DNA from: Amoebidium appalachense
Taxonomy: Eukaryota; Ichthyosporea
DNA length: 64,000 bases
Direction of reading: 5' to 3'
Assembly (NCBI GenBank): GCA_963693365.1
Contig: CAVNZM010000008.1
Coordinates: forward strand, 9,548,001-9,612,000
The notes under the pieces were generated by a model. It did not search any database. It had not been told where the DNA came from and saw only the letters and a program-made list of their open reading frames with translations. The number at the start of each line of letters is the position of its first letter. Position 1 is the stretch's first letter. This document shows positions 10,075 through 21,539 of this stretch, one piece after another. The position numbers and the translations under genes were made by a program.

Positions 10075-12309
10075 GTGTTTTTTTGTTTGTTGTTTTTTTT
10101 GGTTTGTTTTTTTTTTTTTTTTTTTTTTTTTGTTGTTGTTTTTTTTTGGGGGGGGGGGAGGTACCTCGAAAACGAGTTCCCTGTCAGTGTAGCCACACGT
10201 GCATGCCGGGGGGGGCTTCTTGCCAGCGACCACAAGCCAGTTGACCGTGGCAAAATTTACCGCCTCGGCCAAGCTGCTACCAGTAGCATACCCAAAGTGG
10301 TATGCCCCAGGCAATGTGTAGATGACCTCGCCGGCCTGCTGAACCGTGTGCTGCACAGGGACACCCTTCTTCATCAAGTAACGGGGGTGGATGAACACAG
10401 ACTGTCCCACCCACATGTTAGTCATATGAAAAACCGGGTGGTCGTTTTTGTAAGTGCTTTTTTGTTTTTTGTTCTTCACGTCATTCACGTCAGTGTCTAC
10501 CACTCCCTCTCTCTCTCTTCTTGTAGTCCTCTGTTGTGTGTGTGGTCGTTTTTTTTTTGTTTTTTTTTTTTTGGGGGGGGGGGGTGAGGGATTACCTTAT
10601 GCTGTGTGACTTTCTTGCAGATACCGGCCCCCGAAAGGCCAAGCCTCTTGTAGATATCCTCGAGGATAGAGGTGACCTGTCCATTGTACTCTGCACTGAC
10701 TATATACCAGCTTTTGTCTCCGGGCCCACGGGTCATGATGTTGACACTTCCGAGCAGAACGTCTTCTGTGTGGGGCACAAACGGACCCCCAGTCGTGACA
10801 CTGCAAAGAGGCATGGGATTAGTTGGGGCTAAAACAGTAATTACTTCCGACTAGATGTGGCTCCGATACATTCCGAAAAGACCGACCCATACACACACCC
10901 AGGATGGTTCTGTGAACATAAGGGGCATTTTGCAAGCCTGCATTTTTCCTTTGTTTTAATAAAAATTATTTTTTTGGGGGGGGGGGGGGAGGGGCATACT
11001 TATAGAGCATCGGTGTTGAGATGCCCACACGATTCTTGAATTCTCTTGATACTATTGAGCCAACCGTCTCCAAGCTGAACATGTAGTCGATTTCTTTCCT
11101 CACCACCTGTCCCTCCTGTTAGTGCCTTCATGTTCACCATTCAACAACACATAGCATGCCTACATATACCCACCACAGTGCATCAACACAACATACACTC
11201 TCCGCTGCACACACACGCACACACGCATGCCTACACAACATACACTCTCCGCACAAACGCACGCACGCACGCATGCCTACACAACATACACTCTCCGCAC
11301 AAACACACGCACGCACGCATCCCTACACAACATACACTCTCCGCACAAACACACGCACGCACGCATCCCTACACAACATACACTCTCCGCACAAACACAC
11401 GCACGCACGCATCCCTACACAACATACACTCTCCGAACAAACACACGCACGCACGCATGCCTACACAACATACACTCTCCGCACGAACAAACACACGCAC
11501 GCATGCCTACACAACATACACTCTCCGCACAAACACACGATCCGCACAAACACACGCACGCACGCATGCCTACACAACATACACTCTCCGCACAAACACA
11601 CGATCCGCACAAACACACGCACGCACGCATGCCTACACAACATACACTCTCCGCACAAACACACGCACGCACGCATGCCTACACAACATACAATCTCCGC
11701 CGCACACACACGTACCTCACTGGGTGTATGGGTGTTTTTAAGAGGCTTCAGATCTGTTCCGTAAAGGAACATTGATCTTTCACCGTCCGATAGGGAGTCC
11801 AACAACCTCCAAAACTCCTCCTCCCCCAACGTATCCCCCTGCCCAATCGTGTTAGCCCCTGTTCATGGTAACCACATCCTAATGGTTGCAAATACGCACC
11901 TCTGGAATTTGCCCTGTGATGTCCTCCCTATAAACGAGGAAGACGTCCTTGATGGTGGTACCCTCCACCCAAATCCGGGTGTAGGATTTTCTCACTCGTG
12001 TGGCCCGAGCAGCCTTTTCCAGCCCCTGCACTGCCGGCTCGGGAGGCACGAACTTGACGGCACCAGCTGCCCGAACTTCGTGTTGTTTCTCCATCGACAA
12101 ACTTATCTCCTCCAAGGAGAGCTTTTCTAGATACACTTGGCGGAGATGTTTTACGGGTACCTCGTTGAACCCCGCCACCTCCCCAGTCTCGGTGTCTTGT
12201 TGTTGCCCCCTGTCCACCTCTTCCGCTTCTTGCTCTGTGTGTGCGTGTGTGGGGGGGGGGGGGGGGGGGATTAGCCGAGTGCATGCATGCGTGCAGGTGC
12301 CTTCCCGTG

Positions 12310-12355
<46 letters not shown>

Positions 12356-12394
12356 TTAGCCGAGTGCATGCATGCGTGCAGGTGCCTTCCCGTG

Positions 12395-12425
<31 letters not shown>

Positions 12426-12476
12426 GGGGGGGGGGGATTAGCCGAGTGCATGCATGCGTGCAGGTGCCTTCCCGTG

Positions 12477-12507
<31 letters not shown>

Positions 12508-12637
12508 GGGGGGGGGGGTGGGGGGATTAGCCGAGTGCATCCATGCGTGCAGGTGCCTTCCCGTGGTGTGTGTGTGGGGGGGGGGGGGGGGGGGGGGATT
12601 AGCCGAGTGCATGCATGCGTGCAGGTGCCTTCCCGTG

Positions 12638-12668
<31 letters not shown>

Positions 12669-15425
12669 GGGGGATTAGCCGAGTGCATGCATGCGTGCAG
12701 GTGCCTTCCCGTGGTGTGTGTGTGTGGGGGGGGGGGGGGGGGGGGGGGGGATTAGCCGAGTGCATGCATGCGTGCAGGTGCCTTCACGTGGTGTGTGTGT
12801 GTGGGGGGGGGGGGGGGGGGGGGGGGGGGATTAGCCGAGTGCATGCATGCGTGCAGGTGCCTTCCCGTGGTGTGTGTGTGTGGGGGGGGGGGGGGGGGGG
12901 GGGGGATTAGCCGAGTGCATGCATGCGTGCAGGTGCCTTCCCGTCTCCTTTTTCTGTTCTTCCTTGTGTGGTGGTGATGGGGTGTGTGTATTGGGGGGTG
13001 TACCCGGATTCGGAAAATCATAACCAATGTGCCCTTCCTCGTCCCACCCAACAGCACCAGTGTCTTCCTCGTCTTCCCCTTCTCCTTTTTCTTGTTCTTC
13101 TTCTTCTGTGTGTGGTGGTTGTGTGTGTGTGTGGGAGAGGGGGGATTACTTCTTCTGTGTGTGGTGGTTGTGTGTGTGTATGTGGGAGAGGGGGGATTAC
13201 TTCTTCTGTGTGTGGTGGTTGTGTGTGTGTATGTGGGAGAGGGGGGATTACTTCTTCTGTGTGTGGTGGTTGTGTGTGTGTATGTGGGAGAGGGGGGATA
13301 AGCCGAGGTGCATGCATGCGTGCAGGTGTGCGATGGCTTCAATGTGTGGGTGCTTGGGTGGTTGGTTGTGTGTGCCGAGGTGCATGCATGCGTGCAGGTG
13401 CCTTCCCGTGGTGTGTGTGTGGGGGGTGGGGGGTGGGATAGCCGAGTGCATGCATGCGTGCAGGTGCCTTCCCGTGGTGTGTGTGTGGGGGGTGGGGGGG
13501 GGGGATAGCCGAGTGCATGCATGCGTGCAGGTGCCTTCCCGTGGTGTGTGTGTGGGGGGTGGGGGGGGGGGGATAGCCGAGTGCATGCATGCGTGCAGGT
13601 GCCTTCCCGTGGTGTGTGTGTGGGGGGTGGGGGGGGGGGATAGCCGAGTGCATGCATGCGTGCAGGTGCCTTCCCGTGGTGTGTGTGTGGGGGGTGGGGG
13701 GGGGGATAGCCGAGTGCATGCATGCGTGCAGGTGCCTTCCCGTCTCCTTTTTCTGTTCTTCCTTGTGTGGTGGTGATGGGGTGTGTGTATGGGGGGGGGT
13801 ACCCGGATTCGAAAAATCATAACCAATGTGCCCTTCCTCGTCCCACCCAACAGCACCAGTGTCTTCCTCGTCTTCCCCTTCTCCTTTTTCTTGTTCTTCT
13901 TCTTCTGTGTGTGGTGGTTGTGTGTGTGTGTGGGAGAGGGGGGATTACTTCTTCTGTGTGTGGTGGTTGTGTGTGTGTGTGGGAGAGGGGGGATTACTTC
14001 TTCTGTGTGTGGTGGTTGTGTGTGTGTATGTGGGAGAGAGGGGATAAGCCGAGGTGCATGCATGCGTGCAGGTGTGCGATGGCTTCAATGTGTGGGTGCT
14101 TGGGTGGTTGGTTGTGTGTGCCGAGGTGCATGCATGCGTGCAGGTGTGCGATGGCTTCAATGTGTGGGTGCTTGGGTGGTTGGTTGTGTGTGCCGAGGTG
14201 CATGCATGCGTGCAGGTGTGCGATGGCTTCAATGTGTGGGTGCTTGGGTGGTTGGTTGTGTGTGCCGAGGTGCATGCATGCGTGCAGGTGTGCGATGGCT
14301 TCAATGTGTGGGTGCTTGGGTGGTTGGTTGTGTGTGCCGAGGTGCATGCATGCGTGCAGGTGTGCGATGGCTTCAATGTGTGGGTGCTTGGGTGGTTGGT
14401 TGTGTGTGCCGAGGTGCATGCATGCGTGCAGGTGTGCGATGGCTTCAATGTGTGGGTGCTTGGGTGGTTGGTTGTGTGTGCCGAGGTGCATGCATGCGTG
14501 CAGGTGTGCGATGGCTTCAATGTGTGGGTGCTTGGGTGGTTGGTTGTGTGTGCCGAGGTGCATGCATGCGTGCAGGTGCCTTCCCGTGGTGTGTGGGTGT
14601 GGGGGGGGGGGGGGGGGGTTTACCCGGCTGGAAACCCCACGACTCTCCCCCTTCTCCTTTCCACTCCTCATACTCTCTTTCCCTTCCCGACTCTCCCCCT
14701 CCCTCTCCATCCCTCCCCCTTCTTTCTCTCCTCCCCCCTCTTTCTCTCCCCCTCCACTCTCCCCCTTCTCCCTCTTCTCCCCCCTCTCCTTCTTCATCAC
14801 TCTCATGGACCTCCACTCTTGCCCGCTTTTTCGGGTGGTCCGGCAGTTTGACAGCAGGACTGCCTGGAGGGCTGTGTGCAGCCCCATCCCACTGCACTTT
14901 CCAGTTGAATTCTTTGAATAACCAGGAAATTTGGGCCTCCCCCAGCAAAGAACCCGTCACGTCAGGTATGTGACTAGTAAAGTCGTCGCTGCCAGGGTAA
15001 ATGGAAAGTCGACTGAGCATGACCGCCAAACCATCCGAGTTTCCATGATAGTTTTCAAGATCATAAACTCTCCACTGAGGGCCGCCCCATTTCAGAATCC
15101 ACGCTATAGTCGCATGGATACCCTTGTTGTTTGGGAGTTCTTGCAATCGATGACCCTTCCTGTGCCAAAGACGCCCGTCGTTGAGTTCAAACAAGAAGAC
15201 CGAAACGCCATCTGAATTGCTGGGTTGCACCACGTGTATTATTGGCGCCATCTTCTTTTTCTGATGATGACGATAAAGACACTGTCGCGTGAGTAGCCCT
15301 CTACCCGTGAATATGATTGTAGGGTCGGCATGTTTCGAGAACTCGAATGTCGGTGGGTTGGTTTGTATGTTGCTCTGGAACACATTATCGATGAGCGCTA
15401 GAAACTGTTCGTCGGTGGCAGCCAT
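9634..15425 (-). CDS. JmjC-domain histone demethylase-like protein, multi-exon
   Basis: Probable Fe(II)/2-oxoglutarate-dependent lysine demethylase acting on chromatin. Proposed exons (minus strand): 15425-14624, 13904-13803, 13105-13004, 12234-11900, 11838-11716, 11115-11000, 10800-10596, about 10530-10165, and a terminal exon ending at TAG 9634. All phases agree through 10165 (717 codons). The JmjC core begins near GISTPMLY; iron ligands are H537 and E539 (PHTED) plus a His in GAYHFGY (about 673), with N547 and K556 for 2-oxoglutarate. Spacing resembles KDM4 proteins. A JmjN-like stretch ending AVKFVPPEP lies in the exon at 12234. The first 200 residues are unrecognised, followed by an acidic/basic linker. 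The exon-8 acceptor is unresolved, and several in-frame AGs could start the 10530 exon. Introns are packed with repeats. Confidence 0.85.
9958..10163. repeat. (TG)n, T-run and G-run inside the last JmjC intron
   Basis: Two TG arrays (9958-10018 and 10021-10072) are followed by T-rich and G-rich runs up to the proposed donor site at 10164. On the sense (minus) strand this reads as donor, C-run, A-rich run, then (CA)n. Confidence 0.9.
11150..11712. repeat. 46-bp minisatellite in a JmjC intron
   Basis: About eleven units of roughly 46 bp carry CTACACAACATACACTCTCC, CGCACAAACACACGC and ACGCACGCAT. The array fills the intron between the exons at 11838-11716 and 11115-11000. Some units carry an internal CACGATCCGCACAAACA duplication. 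Confidence 0.9.
12240..12935. repeat. G-run/GCATGCATGCGTGCAGG minisatellite, about 9 copies
   Basis: Each unit contains ATTAGCCGAGTGCATGCATG, CGTGCAGGTGCCTTCCCGTG, a TG tract and a G-run of 15-30 bases. The array lies within a JmjC intron just upstream (in transcription) of the exon at 12234. Related units, with GGGTGGGG in place of a pure G-run, recur at 13375-13740. Confidence 0.9.
12936..14045. repeat. segmental duplication carrying a JmjC exon
   Basis: Two blocks, about 12936-13310 and 13736-14045, share a near-identical segment of about 200 bp containing a 102-bp exon (13105-13004 and 13904-13803) plus TGTGTGGTGGTTGTGTGTG-type repeats. The exons differ slightly. Both are bounded by ACAG and GTAC, and both begin and end in phase 1, so either or both can be spliced without changing the frame. 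Confidence 0.85.
14048..14610. repeat. 72-bp minisatellite in the first JmjC intron, about 7 copies
   Basis: Unit: GCCGAGGTGCATGCATGCGT followed by GCAGGTGTGCGATGGCTTC and AATGTGTGGGTGCTTGGG. Copies are virtually identical. Because 72 is divisible by three, all six frames stay open and produce long false ORFs. Confidence 0.92.
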
Positions 15426-15426
15426 G

Positions 15427-15427
15427 T

Positions 15428-15488
<61 letters not shown>

Positions 15489-16030
15489 GTGTGTGTGAAC
15501 TACCAGCGCTGGTGCCAGAGCTCGTGTGTGTGGCGCTATGTTATGTTCCCGTGTCTAGTCTGCAATTTGTATGTTTAAAATGGGTGTGTGTGTGTGTGTG
15601 TGTGTGAACTACCAGCGCTGGTGCCAGAGCTCGTGTGTGTGGCGCTATGTTATGTTCCCGTGTCTAGTCTGCAATGTGTATGTTTAAAATGGGTGTGTGT
15701 GTGTGTGTGTGTGTGTGTGAACTACCAGCGCTGGTGCCAGAGCTCGTGTGTGTGGCGCTATGTTATGTTCCCGTGTCTAGTCTGCAATTTGTATGTTTAA
15801 AATGGGTGTGTGTGTGTGTGTGTGTGTGTGTGAACTACCAGCGCTGGTGCCAGAGCTCGTGTGTGTGGCGCTATGTTATGTTCCCGTGTCTAGTCTGCAA
15901 TTTGTATGTTTAAAATGGGTGTGTGTGTGTGTGTGTGTGTGTGTGAACTACCAGCGCTGGTGCCAGAGCTCGTGTGTGTGGCGCTATGTTATGTTCCCGT
16001 GTCTAGTCTGCAATGTGTATGTTTAAAATG
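15427..16030. repeat. TG arrays and about 110-bp tandem repeat upstream of the JmjC start
   Basis: A TG array begins two bases upstream of the JmjC start codon. About five units follow (15497-16030), each of AACTACCAGCGCTGGTGCCA, CTCGTGTGTGTGGCGCTATG, TTATGTTCCCGTGTCTAGTC and a variable TG tract. The array occupies the expected 5' UTR and proximal promoter position. Confidence 0.9.
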
Positions 16031-17571
16031 GGTCGGGAAAACGTGAAGGAATTAGACCTGTCTGTATTGACTGAAAAGGGGCAGCTGAAAGCGTGATTTG
16101 CACAGATTAACAGGTCTGTGTTCTCGTTAGTTTTTTTTTTGTTTGTTATGACTCTGTCCTGTCACAACGAATGTTACACGAACTGATCAGTGTGGCGCAC
16201 TTCAACTAAATCACGTCATTGAAATGATGGCTGGCCAATCAATCGTTATCTAGTTTGGCCAATGGAATGTGTGCTTGGCGCGTGTACGTGATACTATTGG
16301 CAACTTAAAATCGTTTCACCGACCCGTGGTTCATCCGAAACCCTTCCGCGAAGCGAAAATTGTGGGCTGATTAATATTATAACTTAGCTGCAATAAATAT
16401 AAGATACCCCAAGATGATTTATTTATACACTTTTCTATACAAAAATATGCTTGGAAATTTGTGTGGAAAGCGTTTTGTCAAACCAATCCCCCAGTGCCCG
16501 ATCGCGTTGATCCAACCTCTATCCACCAATCACCGAATTAATCGTGTGCACCCCCAAGATGATTTATTTATACACTTTTCTATACAAAAATATGCTTAGA
16601 AATTTGTGTGGAAAGCGTTTTGTCAAACCAATCTCCGAGAAGCCTTGAGGGTTCATCGTATTAAATGGCTAATCATGGCCGACACACGTTTGCCAAAAAT
16701 ACCAGTGCCCGATCGCGTTGATCCAAACCTCTATCCACCAATCACCGAATTAATCGTGTGCACATCACACATAAACGTGATAACTGACTTATCAGTCACT
16801 TTATATTAATAGTAGTACCGACCCTCGCTCACCAGGACCCTTTCGTGAAGCAAGTAATTTTGTTATATACCCCAATATAAAATTTCCAAACAAAACAAAA
16901 TAAATTTATACACTTTTAATACAAACATTTGCCTGAAACTGCGTTTTGAAAGCGTTATATTAATCCGGTCCGTTAAGAGTCATGGCGCGCTTGGCCAATC
17001 AGATTGTGCCATACAGACATTCGCGCTCTCACGTGGATCCAATACTTATACACCAATCAGAAGTGTTCGGAAAAAAGGGTCCCGCGCTGGATACAAATGG
17101 CTTGGTGTGTGTGTGTGTGTGTTTCATTTTGCATTGTGTAAGAGGCACTTTTTTTTTGTTCACACTGCTTTACTTCGTGTAAATAATCAGTGACGAGTTT
17201 TTTTAATTCACGGTGTGTTTGCGCATCATAGAATTTTGCTTTATTTTGCACTGTGTAAAAGGGACGTTTTTTTTTTTGGGTCACACTGCTTTGCTTCGTA
17301 AAAATAAGAGGGACGTTTTTTTTTTTTTTGGTTCACACTGCTTTGCACGGGTTTTTTTTTCAGTTCACGGTGTGTTTGCGCATCATAGAATTTTGCTTTA
17401 TTTTGCATTGTGTAAAAGGGACGTTTTTTTGGGTCACACTGCTTTGCTTCATAAAAATAAGAGGGACGTTTTTTTTTTTGGTTCACACTGCTTTGCACGG
17501 GTTTTTTTTAGTTCACGGTGTGTTTGCGCATGATAGAATTTTGCTTCACTTTGCTTCTTGTGACAATAATC
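16031..17571. promoter_or_regulatory. CCAAT-rich intergenic region between divergent genes
   Basis: This region separates the JmjC gene (minus) from the coiled-coil gene (plus). CCAAT cores occur at GGCCAATCAATCG (about 16232), GGCCAATGG (about 16256), GGCCAATCAGA (about 16993) and ACCAATCAG (about 17051). It also holds a roughly 190-bp direct duplication around GATGATTTATTTATACAC (16412 and 16559), with a diverged third copy near 16905. A 150-bp-type repeat (17130-17540) carries CACGGTGTGTTTGCGCAT and TCACACTGCTTTGC with T-runs. Shared promoter activity is inferred from layout and CCAAT boxes only. Confidence 0.45.
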
Positions 17572-18990
17572 ATGAATCCTTTCAATATTCCCACCGACCC
17601 CCCCGCCGACCCCACCGACCCCAACACCGACCCCGCCGACCCCGCCGACCCCAACAAACCCCCCACCGACCCCAACACCGACCCCGCCGACCCCGCCGAC
17701 CCCAACAAACCCCCCGCCGACCCCAACACCGACCCCGCCGACCCCGCCGACCCCGCCGACCCCAACAAACCCCCCGCCGACCCCAACACCGACCCTACCA
17801 ACAAACCCCCCGCCGACCCCAACACCGACCCTACCAACAAACCCCCCGCCGACCCCAACAAACCCCCCGCCGACCCCGCCAACCCCAACAATCCACCCAC
17901 CATCGACCTAAAGTTTATGGAACAACTATATGCATTGGCATCGCTTCACGTCGCCAATCCCACTGTCACCCCCAACACCACCATTGCCGAGTTACAAAAG
18001 CAACTCGATTCGAAGGAGAAAGAGCTGCAGGCGGCAAGACAAGATATCCAAGTTATGAAGGAAAAGGTATTGGAGGTGCAAGCGACGGCAGAAAGAGACG
18101 CACAGATTGCTTCTGCCCGAAACATCGTGTCGTCCGAAAGGGTGCGGGATCTCGAAGACCAGGTAGTTGAGAAAGTGGCCGGAAATTTGGCATTGCAGGC
18201 CATGTTGGAAACACAGAAGGCCGAAAATGGAAAGCTGAAGACGGAGATGGCTGAAATGAGGGAATCTTATCGCAAATCAATTGATGAGACCACCAATCTT
18301 CTTCGGGGGTTTGAACGCACCCATAGCATTCTCCCGCCCCCCCCCCACAAACCGCAACATTCTCGAGTCTTCCTCGACCATGCAACCCCTCCCCGGTAGT
18401 GCCGCACCCCCCCCCCAACCTTCTTGGGTCTTCGGTTATGCAACCCCTCCCCGGTAGTGCCGCACCCCCCCCCCAACCTTCTTGGGTCTTCGGTTATGCA
18501 ACCCCTCCCTGGTAGTGTCGCACCCGCCAGGGGTAGTCGGCCCCTCATCGGTATGGCCACATACAGCACGAATATGCAATCCTCCCCCGCCATGTCCACT
18601 CCCCCTTCTGCCAATTCGATGCATATGAATCCTATCTTCGATATGTACTTGGGTTCCACGATGATCGACTCGTCACCCACAGGACCAGGGTCGCACTATC
18701 CGTACACATCCAAGAGGGGGGGGTCGGATCTTACTGGTGCACACAAACGGTCACGTTCCGGGGAGATGGATTTCGAGGCTCGAACGAATAGTATGCTCAC
18801 AGTCATGGTCCACGAGAAGACGGGTGATGCGAATAGAGGAAAAGAGAGTGGTCGGGCTGTGAGGAAAGACAAACGGGAACGAAAACCACCCCCCAAACCG
18901 GCCCCAATCAAGGGACGGTCCAAAACGAAGCAGGTCTATGGTCGGGTCAGTGATGAAGGAGATTCTGAAGAAGAAGAAAACGATAAGTGA
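17572..18990 (+). CDS. Asp/Pro-rich coiled-coil protein, frame broken at three poly-C tracts
   Basis: No known family. From the ATG at 17572, residues 1-105 or so are low-complexity DPADPNKPP/DPNTDP repeats. About residues 130-245 form a charged coiled coil (AELQKQLDSKEKELQAARQD onward). A Pro/Ser region follows, and then a basic C-terminal tail with acidic end (about RKPPPKPAPIKGR... EEEENDK, TGA at 18988-18990). The middle is split among three frames at runs of exactly 10 C (18337-18346, 18407-18416, 18465-18474). Between the runs the peptide MQPLPGS(A/V)AP recurs three times, each copy in a new frame, so one continuous protein is intended and each run is one C too long. Error, polymorphism or slippage are all possible. 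No introns needed. Confidence 0.7.
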
Positions 18991-19261
18991 GTTGTGGTTG
19001 AGAGTGTGATTTTTTGATTCAAGTTGTTGTGTATGTAGGGCATCACGTCATGGTTATATTATAGTCACATGAGTGCTTGCTGTGGTATTTTAATGTTTTA
19101 TTGTTTGGTATATGGTCTTAGACCCCATATATGTGTACAAGTTTTAGCTTTTCTGTTAACGTGACTGGATATTGGTACAAATCTTGGGTTTTCTGTTTAC
19201 AACCAGTTGGATGTTCGTTTTACAAAGGTGTTTTTTTACAAAAAGAAGTCCGGTATCCGAA

Positions 19262-20155
19262 GTGTGTTTCAAGTGCAAGCAAGTCCCGTGCACACACAAC
19301 CCTCCTCCCTCTCCCCTGTCATGCATGCCCCTGCAAAAGAGACCCGTGCACACACGTTCACTTTCCCCTCCCCCCCCCCCCCCCTCTCCCCTGTCATGCA
19401 TGCCCCTGCAAAAGAGACCCGTGCACACACGTTCACTTTCCCTCCCTATCTTTGCACACACACACAACCCCCCCCCCCCCCCCCTCCCTCTTCCTCTCCC
19501 TCTCCCCTGTCATGCATGCCCCTGCAAAAGAGACCCGTGCACACACGTTCACTTTCCCTCCCTATCTTTGCACACACACACAACCCCCCCCCCCCCCCCC
19601 TCCCTCTTCCTCTCCCTCTTTCCTGTCATGTATGCCCCTGCAAAAGAGACCCGTGCACACACGTTCACTTTCCCTCCCTATCTTTGCACAGTCACACACA
19701 CAACCCCCCCCCCCCCCCTCCCTCTTCCTCTCCCTCTTTCCTGTCATGTATGCCCCTGCAAAAGAGACCCGTGCACACACGTTCACTTTCCCTCCCTATC
19801 TTTGCACACACACACAACCCCCCCCCCCCCTCCCTCTTCCTCTCCCTCTTTCCTGTCATGTATGCCCCTGCAAAAGAGACCCGTGCACACACGTTCACTT
19901 TCCCTCTCTATCTTTGCACACACACACAACCCCCCCCCCCCATCCCTCTTCCTCTCCCTCTTTCCTGTCATGTATGCCCCTGCAAAAGAGACCCGTGCAC
20001 ACACGTTCACTTTCCCTCTCTATCTTTGCACACACACACAACCCCCCCCCCCCCCCCCTCCCTCTTCCTCTCCCTCTTTCCTGTCATGTATGCCCCTGCA
20101 AAAGAGACCCGTGCACACACGTTCACTTTCCCTCTCTATCTTTGCACACACACAA
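19262..20155. repeat. about 117-bp minisatellite, about 8 copies
   Basis: Unit landmarks are CATG(C/T)ATGCCCCTGCAAAAG, AGACCCGTGCACACACGTTC and CTATCTTTGCACACACACAC, followed by a C-run and CCTCTTCCTCTCCC. About eight copies fill the gap between the coiled-coil gene and the two-TM gene. No coding region was recognised within. Confidence 0.92.
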
Positions 20156-20224
20156 TGGCTGGCGCTGTGTGTGTGTCGTGGAGTTGTCTTCACTTTTGCT
20201 GGCTGGCGCTGTGTGTGTCGTGGA

Positions 20225-20368
20225 GTTGTCTTCTTTCTCTCTAGCATTCGGTTCGGACTTCATTAAATTGTACCAGTGTATATTTGCAACGACACTGCAT
20301 ATAGATATCACATAAAAATGCCTGTGGTGACCGTGCTGTCGAACATGTACGTGTACCTCACAAAACTT
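20225..20368 (-). pseudogene. partial duplicate of the two-TM gene
   Basis: This segment is nearly identical to 21126-21268, including CATTCGGTTCGGACTTCATT and GCATATAGATATCACATAAA. It lacks one base (CATAAAAATG versus CATAAAGAATG), which shifts the frame inside the first membrane span. It is flanked by minisatellite sequence rather than the rest of the gene, so it is a dead fragment. Confidence 0.8.
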
Positions 20369-20424
20369 TCAGTATCCGTGGAGTTGTCTTCTCTTTTGCT
20401 GGCTGGCGCTGTGTGTCGTGGAGT

Positions 20425-21015
20425 TGATTTCATTAAAAATCCGAGTGCCTCAGAGTGGTGTCGTACTCCGCAATATACAGCGCTGGCGCTGTGTCCAGAG
20501 TAAATGTGTTTTTATTGTGTCCGGCCACTTTATAGTATGCAGCGCTTGTGCTGTGTATTGATTTCATTACAAATCCGAGTGCCTCAGAGTGGTGTCGTAC
20601 TCCGCAATATACAGCGCTGGCGCTGTGTCCAGAGTAAATGTGTTTTTATTGTGTCCGGCCACTTTATAGTATGCAGCGCTTGTGCTGTGTATTGATTTCA
20701 TTAAAAATCCGAGTGCCTCAGAGTGGTGTCGTACTCCGCAATATACAGCGCTGGCGCTGTGTCCAGAGTAAATGTGTTTTTATTGTGTCCGGCCACTTTA
20801 TAGTATGCAGCGCTTGTGCTGTGTATTGATTTCATTAAAAATCCGAGTGCCTCAGAGTGGTGTCGTACTCCGCAATATACAGCGCTGGCGCTGTGTCCAG
20901 AGTAAATGTGTTTTTATTGTGTCCGGCCACTTAAAGATAGTATGCAGCGCTTGTGCTGTGTATTGATTTCATTAAAAATCCGAGTGCCTCAGAGTGGTGT
21001 CGTACTCCGCAGCAC
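20425..21015. repeat. 134-bp tandem repeat derived from a gene 3' end, about 4 copies
   Basis: Units start near 20558, 20692, 20826 and 20961 with ATTGATTTCATTA(A/C)AAATC and contain CGAGTGCCTCAGAGTGGTGT, ACAGCGCTGGCGCTGTG and TTTTATTGTGTCCGGCCAC. The first part of every unit is the C-terminal codons and stop of the two-TM gene read on the opposite strand, so the array grew out of that gene's 3' end. Confidence 0.9.
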
Positions 21016-21235
21016 CCGTCTTCTTATTGAAATAGTATATGACTGCATACATCAATGGTGTAACCAATAAACATGTGAGGACAATAGCAGCGCTGACGTA
21101 CACCAGATACATTTTGTTCACTTTCTCTCTAGCATTCGGTTCGGACTTCATTAAATTGTACCAGTGTATATTTGCAACGACACTGCATATAGATATCACA
21201 TAAAGAATGCCTGTGGTGACCGTGCTGTCGAACAT
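20972..21235 (-). CDS. small two-transmembrane protein, 5' end uncertain
   Basis: Function unknown. From the ATG at 21235 the product is about 87 residues. GILYVISICSVVANIHWY forms a first span, SEPNAREKVNK a polar loop, and VYVSAAIVLTCLLVTPLMY a second span, followed by a short tail whose last 12 residues lie inside the 134-bp tandem repeat. The frame stays open upstream for about 45 codons, without another ATG, to a TAA near 21370. An upstream exon or a non-ATG start is therefore possible. It is divergent from the Cys/His protein gene at 21540, and GATTGG (reverse CCAAT) lies between them near 21410. It may be one exon of a larger membrane protein. Confidence 0.5.
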   Translation of the reverse strand: MFDSTVTTGILYVISICSVVANIHWYNLMKSEPNAREKVNKMYLVYVSAAIVLTCLLVTPLMYAVIYYFNKKTGAAEYDTTLRHSDF

Positions 21236-21539
21236 GTACGTGTACCTCACAAAACTTTCAGTATCCGACGTGTTACACCCCAAAAGTGACCTCTCTGAGA
21301 TCTTGCCTGTGGTACAAACTCTTGATGCCGTGTTGCTCTTGTGTTTTACCAGTACCCCTCTCTCCAGATGCCGAATTTAGATTGGAATTCGTGAATACAC
21401 CCATGTGATTGGTCAGTGGTTTGGCACCAAGAGATTGATTGATATGCCATCAACCAGTCAACAAAAAGTACTCGCTTTTACTTTTTGTCTCGCTTCACCC
21501 CAATCCAAGAACAGTGCACACCAAAACAAAACACTAGAA

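Noticed and set aside
11150-11712. CRISPR-like regularly spaced repeats
   Set aside because: Units are contiguous with no unique spacers, and the host is eukaryotic; it is a minisatellite in an intron.
14054-14851. 265-residue and longer frames through the 72-bp minisatellite
   Set aside because: The repeat length is divisible by three, so every frame stays open; the region is an intron of the JmjC gene.
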